Shown here piece after piece: positions 1-5,041 of a DNA stretch of 5,204 nt; position 1 is the stretch's first letter; each line of letters opens with the position of its first letter. The DNA is from JBBSBY01 sp038250835 (GTDB lineage Bacteria > Desulfobacterota > Desulfomonilia > Desulfomonilales > Desulfomonilaceae): the NCBI GenBank assembly GCA_038250835.1, contig JBBSBY010000146.1, positions 1 to 5,204 of the forward strand, in the 5' to 3' direction. The position numbers and the translations under genes are program-made. The notes under the pieces were generated by a model. It had not been told where the DNA came from. It made no database searches and saw only the letters and a program-made list of their open reading frames with translations.

Positions 1-696
1 CTCGGTATCGAACTATTTCATGGTTATGGAATGTCGGAAACCTGTCCAATTTTGACTTTGGCAAATTTGAAAAGCCGGCTTCTCACTGCCGATCGTGAGC
101 GACAACTTGACTACAGAACTAAGACGGGTCTGCCGATTCCTCTAAATGATCTGAAAATAATAGATCAAGTCACCGGCAAAGACTTATCTTTCGACGGCGT
201 TTCAGTAGGTGAGATTGTGGTGCGGACACCCTGGGCTACTCAAGCTTATTTTAAATCCCCAAACCAATCGGAAGAGTTGTGGCGAGGCGGTTGGCTTCAT
301 ACGGGCGACGCCGCGGTAGTTGACCACGAAGGTTATGTTCTAATTACCGACAGGCTAAAGGATGTTATCAAGACAGGCGGAGAGTGGATTTCCTCACTGG
401 AGATTGAAAGTTTGCTCAGCCGACATGAATCGGTCTCTGAAGCCGCCGTAGTCGCTAAATCAGACGCGAAATGGGGCGAAAGACCTGTGGCGTTAATCGT
501 GGTCAAAGACGGCTTTGCCCATGATTCTATTGCCGAAAGCCTCAGATCGTTTATGATGGAGTTCGTTGAGCTGGGAATTATCTCCAAATGGGCTGCGCCG
601 GATGAGTATATTGTTGTTGAGTCTATTCCAAAGACCAGTGTCGGCAAGCTCAACAAAATAGAGATAAGAAGAATTTTCGCCAATGATGTTGATTGA
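1..696 (+). CDS. AlkK-like fatty-acid--CoA ligase (AMP-forming), C-terminal part; 5' end outside window
   Basis: This is the C-terminal ~231 residues of an ANL-superfamily adenylate-forming enzyme. The frame is open from base 1, so the ATG at 31 is an internal Met, not the start. Seen, in window numbering: the YGMSET adenine-binding motif at residues 9-14; GWLHTGD at 97-103, with the Asp that binds the AMP ribose; the hinge DRLKD at 117-121 followed by a GGEWIS stretch; and PKTSVGK near the end, with the catalytic Lys at 216. Family knowledge: these enzymes couple ATP hydrolysis to fatty acyl-AMP and then acyl-CoA formation in the cytoplasm. The GGEWISS and KWGERP stretches resemble medium/long-chain AlkK-type ligases, but the substrate-pocket half is missing, so chain length is unknown. 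The stop overlaps the start of the PHP gene downstream. Family assignment is firm, exact substrate is not. Confidence 0.93.
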   Translation, partial: LGIELFHGYGMSETCPILTLANLKSRLLTADRERQLDYRTKTGLPIPLNDLKIIDQVTGKDLSFDGVSVGEIVVRTPWATQAYFKSPNQSEELWRGGWLHTGDAAVVDHEGYVLITDRLKDVIKTGGEWISSLEIESLLSRHESVSEAAVVAKSDAKWGERPVALIVVKDGFAHDSIAESLRSFMMEFVELGIISKWAAPDEYIVVESIPKTSVGKLNKIEIRRIFANDVD

Positions 697-1318
697 CTTG
701 CATTGCCACAGCAAATATTCCAATGATAATAGTTTGGAACCCGAATTAGTGATTAAACGGGCGAAAAGAATTGGTCTGGACGGTGTATGCTTCACCGAAC
801 ATCACTCCTATGACGCCTCATGGCCGGTTGAAAAAATTAACCTTCCGGATGATTTTCTCGTATTCAGAGGCGTGGAGATATCCACCAATAAAGGTCATGT
901 GCTTGTCTATGGTGTTAAAGACGATTCCTGGAATACATGGGATAGGGACTATTATCTTGATGTCTCAAAGCTGATCCGCAATGTTCATGCTCTGGGCGGA
1001 ATTTGTGTGCCGGCGCATCCATATCGCGGCTGGGAATCCATAGGAGAGGCATTGTTTACAATCGCGAGGTTCGATGCGATAGAAACCCACAACGGCGCAA
1101 ATTCAGTTATGCAAAATGTCGAAGCGGAGCAGGCTGCCAGGAAACTGGCCTTGCCCTCCATAGGCGGGAGCGATTGCCATCAATCAGCACAGATTGCAGG
1201 CGCTTTTACTGAATTCAAGAATCGAATTTGGACTATGGACGATTTGGTTGCCGAAATTAAGAAGGGCGCCGGCAGAGGCCGCATTCAGGAAAAATTCGGT
1301 TTCGCGTTATTCTCGTGA
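683..1318 (+). CDS. PHP-domain metal-dependent phosphoesterase
   Basis: A 211-residue protein that is essentially one PHP (polymerase and histidinol phosphatase) domain. All the usual metal-ligand motifs are visible in order: HCH at residues 7-9 with Asp15 behind it, TEHH at 38-41, GVEIS at 63-67, AHP at 111-113, ETHNG at 134-138 and GSDCH at 162-166. Stand-alone PHP proteins of this size are phosphoesterases, related to histidinol phosphatase and to YciV/TrpH-type nucleotide 3'-5' exonucleases; the substrate here cannot be read from sequence. Two adjacent ATG codons (683 and 686) begin inside the upstream ligase gene, giving a 14- or 11-bp overlap. No strong Shine-Dalgarno precedes them, which fits translational coupling to the ligase. 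ATG 683 is chosen, with 686 equally possible. It is probably cytoplasmic, as no signal peptide is seen. Confidence 0.9.
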   Translation: MMLIDLHCHSKYSNDNSLEPELVIKRAKRIGLDGVCFTEHHSYDASWPVEKINLPDDFLVFRGVEISTNKGHVLVYGVKDDSWNTWDRDYYLDVSKLIRNVHALGGICVPAHPYRGWESIGEALFTIARFDAIETHNGANSVMQNVEAEQAARKLALPSIGGSDCHQSAQIAGAFTEFKNRIWTMDDLVAEIKKGAGRGRIQEKFGFALFS

Positions 1319-1395
1319 CGTCTATAGAAGTCCTTTTCCGAAACTCGGATAGTGTGGAGAGGGGACTAAAACAATTATAAAAAATTGCTTGTTTT

Positions 1396-1424
1396 TTGCT
1401 GCAAATCAGTAGAACTGATATAAA
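1396..1424 (+). promoter_or_regulatory. Candidate sigma-70-type promoter for the hbd unit
   Basis: A TTGCTG box at 1396-1401 and a TATAAA box at 1419-1424 are separated by 17 bp, the ideal spacing. The -10 is strong (5 of 6 consensus) and the -35 moderate (TTG matched only). Transcription would start near 1431, leaving a leader of about 180 nt before the hbd start. A 6-3-6 inverted repeat covers the spacer and the first base of the -10, which fits a repressor site. Prediction by eye only. Confidence 0.35.
1405..1419. promoter_or_regulatory. Inverted repeat, candidate operator
   Basis: ATCAGT (1405-1410) and ACTGAT (1414-1419) are perfect inverted arms around AGA. The repeat lies between the candidate -35 and -10 boxes, so a bound dimeric regulator would block polymerase. 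A TetR- or GntR-type regulator of fatty-acid genes is a natural idea, but no regulator gene lies in the window and the motif is not one I can assign to a named family. A second symmetric stretch, TTTGC-T-GCAAA (1395-1405), overlaps the -35. Confidence 0.4.
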
Positions 1425-1564
1425 ACGTTTTAGTAAGCCCTCAGTTATTCGCGGGAGCATGAGGAGCGTTTACCGCTTTCCATTACCCTGGCGCAATAGC
1501 CAAAAAAGTTTTCCTCACAATGTATTTTGATCCGGCGCGCTTCTTACGTCATCTTTTTGCCGGA

Positions 1565-1578
1565 ATTCTATATAGAAT
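1565..1578. repeat. Perfect 14-bp palindrome
   Basis: ATTCTATATAGAAT is its own reverse complement with no central spacer, which fits a protein-binding site better than an RNA hairpin. It ends 35 bp upstream of the hbd start codon. The TATA-rich centre could also be mistaken for a -10 element, but I find no -35 box at a suitable distance. Function unknown. Confidence 0.45.
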
Positions 1579-1583
1579 ATTAA

Positions 1584-1607
1584 TCCGAGATTTGCTCGGA
1601 AAGGGAG
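1584..1607 (+). promoter_or_regulatory. Hairpin abutting the hbd Shine-Dalgarno
   Basis: TCCGAG (1584-1589) and CTCGGA (1595-1600) form a perfect 6-bp stem with loop ATTTG. The ribosome-binding sequence AAGGGAG (1601-1607) begins at the very next base and lies 6 nt before ATG 1614. The stem does not hide the Shine-Dalgarno; it may shape the leader just upstream of the ribosome site. The RBS assignment is solid, a regulatory role of the hairpin is inference. Confidence 0.5.
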
Positions 1608-1613
1608 AAATAT

Positions 1614-2468
1614 ATGGAGATCAAGAAAATAGCCGTTGTAGGGGCGGGATTGATGGGATCCGGAATAGCTCAAGTGGCTGCCCAGAGTGGATTTGAAGTG
1701 TTGTTGAACGACATTGAGCAACGATTTATAGATCGCGGCATGTCCATCATCGATGGAAATTTGAAACGGTCGGTATCCAAAGGCAAAATGCAGCAGTCCG
1801 ACGCGGACGCCGTCACCTCCCGAGTAAAGGGCGTCCTGTCCTTGAGCGAAGCCGCCAAGGAAGCCGACATAATTATTGAAGCCGTTATCGAAAAAATGGA
1901 TTTGAAAAAAACCGTTTACAAAGAATTGGAAGCCTCGGCAAAAGAAAGCACTATTTTTGCTACTAATACTTCCGGATTGAGCATAACTGAAATGGCGGCG
2001 ATTACCTCGCGGCCTGAGAAGTTCATTGGCATGCACTTCTTTAATCCTGTGCCGGTAATGAAACTGGTTGAAGTTATCAGGGGGATTGCCACCAGCGACG
2101 ATACGGTGGCCGTGATCAGTGATTTAGCCCGGAAAATGGGGAAAACGCCTATTGAAGTTAAAGAGGCGCCCGGATTTGTCGTGAATCGAATTTTGGTGCC
2201 TATGATAACCGAGGCCATTTTTGTCCTGCAAGAAGGTCTTGCGACCAAAGAAGAGATTGATGAGGGAATGAAACTCGGCGCCAATCATCCTATTGGCCCA
2301 TTGGCTTTGGCGGACCTGGTGGGTTTGGATACCCTTCTGAATGTGCAGCAGCATTTTTATGAAGAGTTTGGGGACTCAAAATACCGCCCGCCCGCGCTGT
2401 TGAAGCAACTCGTCAGGGCTGGGAGATTAGGGCGGAAATCGGGCAAGGGATTTTATGATTACTCGTGA
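1614..2468 (+). CDS. hbd: 3-hydroxybutyryl-CoA dehydrogenase (3-hydroxyacyl-CoA dehydrogenase family)
   Basis: This cytoplasmic enzyme interconverts acetoacetyl-CoA and 3-hydroxybutyryl-CoA with NAD(P)H, in butyrate metabolism or short-chain beta-oxidation. The 284-residue length is typical of single-function bacterial HBD/PaaH proteins. The N-terminal Rossmann domain shows GAGLMG at residues 10-15 and Asp33 at the end of the second strand, which favours NAD. The catalytic set known from the family is complete: Ser120 in NTSG, His141 in the HFFNP signature, Glu153 in KLVE and Asn191 in GFVVNR. The C-terminal domain has the usual GPLALADLVGLD and GRKSGKGFYDY stretches. ATG 1614 has AAGGGAG 6 nt upstream. 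It is followed 37 bp later by an acyl-CoA dehydrogenase gene on the same strand, forming a likely operon. Fusion enzymes of the FadB type are excluded by length. Nothing looks degraded. Confidence 0.96.
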   Translation: MEIKKIAVVGAGLMGSGIAQVAAQSGFEVLLNDIEQRFIDRGMSIIDGNLKRSVSKGKMQQSDADAVTSRVKGVLSLSEAAKEADIIIEAVIEKMDLKKTVYKELEASAKESTIFATNTSGLSITEMAAITSRPEKFIGMHFFNPVPVMKLVEVIRGIATSDDTVAVISDLARKMGKTPIEVKEAPGFVVNRILVPMITEAIFVLQEGLATKEEIDEGMKLGANHPIGPLALADLVGLDTLLNVQQHFYEEFGDSKYRPPALLKQLVRAGRLGRKSGKGFYDYS

Positions 2469-2495
2469 TTGTCTCGGTATTTAGCATGATACTTT

Positions 2496-2502
2496 GGAGG
2501 AG
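2496..2502 (+). promoter_or_regulatory. Ribosome-binding site that fixes the acyl-CoA dehydrogenase start
   Basis: GGAGGAG lies 3 nt before ATG 2506 (5 nt counting from GGAGG). It falls inside the longer reading frame that begins at TTG 2494, which argues that translation starts at ATG 2506. Confidence 0.8.
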
Positions 2503-2505
2503 ATA

Positions 2506-3678
2506 ATGGAAGAAATGGAACGCTTCGGTCTGACCGAAGAAGAAAAGATGCTTCAGGATATGGTCAGACGTTTGACCAAAGAGAAAGTAGCCCCGGGCGC
2601 TGAAGAGCGTGACGCTAAAGGCGAATACCCATATGACATGCTTGAACTCATGAAAGAAAACGGCCTCATGGGTGTCGATTTCCCCGAGCAATACGGTGGA
2701 ATGGCGGCGGGCATGATCGCCCACTGTATCGTGGTTGAAGAGCTTGCAAAAGCCGACGCCTCCGTCGCGCTTATTCCTTCGTGTCAGGAATTGGGGAGCT
2801 TGCCCATTATTCTGGCGGGCAATCACGAGCAGAAAGAAAAGTTTCTCACCCCGCTTTCCACTGGCGACAAGGTCGCGGCGTTCGGCCTTACGGAAGCCAA
2901 AGGGGGCTCGGATGTTGCGGCGCTTAGAACCAAGGCCGTGCGAAAAGGCGACAAGTATATTATCAACGGCTCTAAAATGTTCATAACAAACGGCGGCGTG
3001 GCCGATACATTTACGATCTACGCCATTACCAATTCCGACGCCAAGCAGCACAAAGCCGCCAGTGTTTTCATTGTTGAAAAGGGAACTCCCGGTTTCACCA
3101 TCGGTAAGAAAGAAAGCAAATTGGGAATCCGATCTTCCGATACAAGGGAACTGATTTTTGAAGATGTGGAAATTCCCGTGGAAAATCGCCTGGCTGAAGA
3201 AGGGGACGGTTTTCACATCATGATGAAAACTTTGGATTTCAGCCGTCCCTCAGTTGCGGCTCAAGCTCTGGGAATAGCGCAAGGGGCGTTTGAATACGCG
3301 ACTCAGTATGCCAAAGAAAGAGAAGTGTTTGGAAAGCCGATACTCCGGCATCAAGCCATCGGGTTCAAGCTTGCGGACATGGCGATGAGGACTACCGCGG
3401 CAAGACAACTCCTGTGGAAGACGTGCGCATTGCTGGACGCTAATGTCGGAAAGGATCTCTCCAAAATTCCGCCGGAGATAATCAGGCATTCGTCAATGTC
3501 CAAATGTTATTGCTCGGATGTGGCCATGTGGACCACGGTGGAAGCCGTCCAGGTGCTTGGCGGCTATGGTTACATAACCGAATACCCGGTTGAGCGCTTC
3601 ATGAGAGACGCTAAGATAACTCAGATATATGAAGGTACAAACGAAATTCAGCGTATAGTCATTGCTTCAACGCTGTAG
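2506..3678 (+). CDS. Acyl-CoA dehydrogenase, probably short-chain/butyryl-CoA type
   Basis: This FAD-dependent enzyme oxidises acyl-CoA to trans-2-enoyl-CoA and passes electrons to an electron-transfer flavoprotein, which is not encoded here. From ATG 2506 it has 390 residues, the normal family size. The N-terminal helical domain (about 8-122) leads to the FAD/substrate motif FGLTEAKGGSD at 126-136 and MFITNGG at 158-164. The C-terminal domain includes REVFGKPI at 272-279, QVLGGYGYITEYPVERFMRDA around 349-369 and YEGTNEIQR at 375-383. Glu376 is at the position of the catalytic base in short- and medium-chain enzymes. A TTG at 2494 is in frame, but GGAGGAG (2496-2502) is the ribosome site for ATG 2506, so the TTG is rejected. 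ATG 2515 is a less likely alternative. The neighbour hbd suggests a C4-type substrate; chain length cannot be proved from sequence. Confidence 0.95.
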   Translation: MEEMERFGLTEEEKMLQDMVRRLTKEKVAPGAEERDAKGEYPYDMLELMKENGLMGVDFPEQYGGMAAGMIAHCIVVEELAKADASVALIPSCQELGSLPIILAGNHEQKEKFLTPLSTGDKVAAFGLTEAKGGSDVAALRTKAVRKGDKYIINGSKMFITNGGVADTFTIYAITNSDAKQHKAASVFIVEKGTPGFTIGKKESKLGIRSSDTRELIFEDVEIPVENRLAEEGDGFHIMMKTLDFSRPSVAAQALGIAQGAFEYATQYAKEREVFGKPILRHQAIGFKLADMAMRTTAARQLLWKTCALLDANVGKDLSKIPPEIIRHSSMSKCYCSDVAMWTTVEAVQVLGGYGYITEYPVERFMRDAKITQIYEGTNEIQRIVIASTL

Positions 3679-3698
3679 GTAATCAGGATTGCAGGAAT

Positions 3699-3737
3699 AA
3701 TCCGGGTAATCCCAATTGAGGGCGCCCGGATTTTTAT
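3699..3737 (+). terminator. Rho-independent terminator of the hbd-acyl-CoA dehydrogenase unit
   Basis: AATCCGGG (3699-3706) and CCCGGATT (3725-3732) form a perfect 8-bp stem. A possible inner stem pairs CCC (3711-3713) with GGG (3720-3722). The 3' arm runs straight into a T-rich tail, TTTTTAT (3731-3737). It starts 20 bp after the acyl-CoA dehydrogenase stop, so it should end this transcript and isolate the lipoprotein gene downstream. Confidence 0.8.
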
Positions 3738-3756
3738 CCAACCAGCCGGTTCGCAT

Positions 3757-3774
3757 TATTTTGGAACTAAAATA
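3757..3774. repeat. AT-rich inverted repeat upstream of the lipoprotein gene
   Basis: TATTTT (3757-3762) and AAAATA (3769-3774) are perfect arms around GGAACT. It is too AT-rich to make a stable RNA hairpin and lies about 50 bp upstream of the candidate -35 box, where an activator could bind. It may be chance in an AT-rich gap. Confidence 0.25.
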
Positions 3775-3823
3775 GCCCAGAACAACTCATCATGAAGAAG
3801 CGCCGCAACAGGGCTTCATCTAC

Positions 3824-3854
3824 TTGCAATACTATTTTCGTGGAATATTATAAT
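3824..3854 (+). promoter_or_regulatory. Candidate promoter for the lipoprotein gene
   Basis: TTGCAA at 3824-3829 may serve as -35. The AT-rich stretch downstream offers TATTAT (3846-3851, 16-bp spacing) or a consensus TATAAT (3849-3854, 19-bp spacing) as -10. It lies after the terminator of the previous unit and 26-30 bp before the lipoprotein start, so the leader would be short. The local AT-richness and position support it, though not to exact bases. Confidence 0.5.
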
Positions 3855-3879
3855 AATAAATTAAGCTGGTTTTAATTGG

Positions 3880-4617
3880 ATGATAATTCGCTATTCTTTA
3901 ATAATTGCTATGGCCGTTTCCCTTATGCTCGGCGCCTGCGCCGCCGGGCCCAATCCCGTCAAAGAAGTTGATTTCGATAAGCTGGTCCCGGAGATGGAGA
4001 GAAAGACCCACCTTGTCAAGCAGTTCAGAGCTGAATTCATAAAGACCAGACATGCAAAAGTTTTCGATCGGGATCTCACGGTAAACGGCACGTTATTATT
4101 CCAAAAGCCTGGGAATTTTCAACTTACTTTAACCGGGGACGTTAATGTCGAGATACTTTCAAACGGTAAAGTTGTTACGATGATTCACGACGGCAAAGAT
4201 CAAGAATTCTTTTTTATACATGGAGCGCGGGACGCTTCCCGAATGTCCGATCCGTTGATGGCGCTGCTGCAGACGGTTGGTGATGGAGGCTTGAGAAAAT
4301 TTGCGGTGACGAATCAAACTCCCACCGAGATGGGAGTGAGTTTAGAACTTACTCCTTCGAATGACTCTCAATTTGAAACGGTGTCCATGATACATCTCGA
4401 TGTTTTGCAGGGCGGCGAGATGAAAAAGGTGGTCATCGACTTCAAGAACGGGAATTGGGATGAAACCGTGTTCACCAAGTGGTCTTTGCTGACCTCCGAT
4501 GATCCGGAGATCGTGACGTTAAATAAGAAACTGGATACACTTGCTGAAGCAGCCGTAGAAAAAGATTACCGCGCATTGCGCTCACGACGAACATACAGCA
4601 TGCTGCCGGCTGATTGA
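3880..4617 (+). CDS. Lipoprotein with LolA/LolB-like periplasmic domain
   Basis: A 245-residue exported lipoprotein. The N-terminus has Arg4, a hydrophobic stretch (5-17) and a lipobox Leu17-Gly18-Ala19-Cys20, so signal peptidase II would cut before Cys20. The residue after Cys is Ala, not Asp, which in enterobacteria would favour outer-membrane sorting. Residues about 40-110 show alternating strands with FRAEFIKTR (49-57), VNGTLLFQKPGNF (68-80) and SNGKVV (94-99). This pattern resembles the LolA/LolB fold, in which a half-barrel binds lipid or acyl chains; the resemblance is by eye. Residues 206-237 look helical and charged, a tail not expected in LolA. The Shine-Dalgarno is weak (AAGCTGG ending 10 nt before ATG). 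It appears monocistronic, after a terminator and converging with minus-strand genes. It could carry lipoproteins or another lipid, or be an unrelated envelope protein; no function is assigned. Confidence 0.85.
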   Translation: MIIRYSLIIAMAVSLMLGACAAGPNPVKEVDFDKLVPEMERKTHLVKQFRAEFIKTRHAKVFDRDLTVNGTLLFQKPGNFQLTLTGDVNVEILSNGKVVTMIHDGKDQEFFFIHGARDASRMSDPLMALLQTVGDGGLRKFAVTNQTPTEMGVSLELTPSNDSQFETVSMIHLDVLQGGEMKKVVIDFKNGNWDETVFTKWSLLTSDDPEIVTLNKKLDTLAEAAVEKDYRALRSRRTYSMLPAD

Positions 4618-4625
4618 TAGCTCGT

Positions 4626-4841
4626 TTAACGATCCGGCATGTAGTTGACCGCTACATCCAGGTTAATGAATCTCCATGAGGTTCCGAGGTACAAAGCCTC
4701 GGTCCAGTCGGCATCGCTGAAACAACCCCATATGCCCTGTTTGGGGACAACCTGGTTGGTTTCCGGGAACACCTCGCCTTTCGTAAAGAACCTTGCCTCG
4801 AATTTCATTCCCGATACTGTGTAAAACCTGCTTTGTATCAC
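4626..4841 (-). CDS. Small orphan protein, overlapping the upstream membrane-protein gene
   Basis: I do not recognise this 71-residue protein. It is rich in aromatic residues, with strand-like stretches near SRFYTVSG and MKFEARFF, a central IWGCFSDADW and a C-terminal helix-like EALYLGTSW followed by a short strand. Its codons end mostly in G or C in a way that fits real coding, unlike the other two frames here. The frame stays open upstream to an ATG at 4994, but that part only shadows the membrane-protein gene. I therefore choose GTG 4841, whose bases overlap the preceding TGA as GTGA; ATG 4808 (MKFEARFF) is a shorter alternative. No signal peptide or membrane segment is seen. It may be a coupled partner of the membrane gene, or its C-terminal half after a frameshift. 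Confidence 0.55.
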   Translation of the reverse strand: MIQSRFYTVSGMKFEARFFTKGEVFPETNQVVPKQGIWGCFSDADWTEALYLGTSWRFINLDVAVNYMPDR

Positions 4842-5041
4842 TGGGATCCACCCAATCCCTTCTTCTTGAGAGGATCTTTTAGGTGGGCCCCCTTTAACGC
4901 CGCATATATTATCAAAGGAGAAACCAACCCAATGGATAATATTCCGAGCAAACCAATAATCAAAATTAGAGGTATCAATGCAAACATGAACCAAATTGTA
5001 CGTATCATGGCGCCGGTTTTAGGATCGAAGTAGTAACTCAT
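4838..5041 (-). CDS. Small integral membrane protein, unknown function
   Basis: A 67-residue protein from ATG 5041. A short polar N-terminus (MSYYFDPKTGAM) is followed by a long hydrophobic stretch, residues 15-49, rich in Ile, Leu and Gly. This is enough for one long or two short membrane helices broken near Pro24 or Pro42. The tail is basic (KDPLKKK), suggesting a cytoplasmic C-terminus. ATG 5119 in the same frame would add 26 residues, but neither start has a good Shine-Dalgarno (only GGA 8 nt before 5041), and codon choice in the extension looks less coding-like. The stop overlaps the GTG of the next gene, so the two are probably co-translated. No family is recognised. Confidence 0.55.
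   Translation of the reverse strand: MSYYFDPKTGAMIRTIWFMFALIPLILIIGLLGILSIGLVSPLIIYAALKGAHLKDPLKKKGLGGSQ

Larger units (their letters stand above)
1319..1613. other. Intergenic region with several dyads upstream of hbd
   Basis: This 295-bp gap follows the PHP stop. Just after the stop, arms AGTCC (1329-1333) and GGACT (1363-1367) could fold, partly through G-U pairs, around an inner hairpin (TCCGA 1337-1341, TCGGA 1345-1349). No T-tract follows directly, so it is at best a weak terminator or an RNA-processing stem. Further on lie a promoter-like pair (1396-1424), an inverted repeat (1405-1419), arms TCCGGC (1531-1536) and GCCGGA (1559-1564), a 14-bp palindrome (1565-1578), and a hairpin (1584-1600) before the Shine-Dalgarno. 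No convincing ORF is present. The density of symmetry suggests a regulated promoter and leader for the hbd unit; this is inference. Confidence 0.6.

Noticed and set aside
1459..1530. Possible 23-codon peptide (MRSVYRF...) in the hbd leader
   Set aside because: GGGAG lies only 1 nt before the ATG, too close to act as a ribosome site, and there is no sign of an attenuator peptide such as a codon run.
1515..2036. Minus-strand reading frame of 173 codons opposite hbd
   Set aside because: It is a shadow of the hbd N-terminal domain, with no motif or ribosome site.
2413..3216. Long minus-strand reading frame of 267 codons opposite the acyl-CoA dehydrogenase gene
   Set aside because: Its product is Phe/His-rich and low in recognisable motifs, as expected for the reverse of a well-conserved gene with biased third positions. 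The plus-strand gene is certain.
3792..3875. 27-codon frame (MKKRRNR...) ending 4 bp before the lipoprotein start
   Set aside because: It has no Shine-Dalgarno and overlaps the candidate promoter, so a transcript from that promoter would not contain its start.
4663..4851. Minus-strand frame of 62 codons (MDPSDTKQ...)
   Set aside because: It competes with the 4626-4841 frame, whose codon pattern is far more coding-like, and it looks like an out-of-frame shadow.
4833..5033. Plus-strand frame with an AAAGGAG about 10 nt before an internal ATG (4932)
   Set aside because: It lies opposite the hydrophobic membrane-protein gene; the resulting short peptide has no recognisable features.
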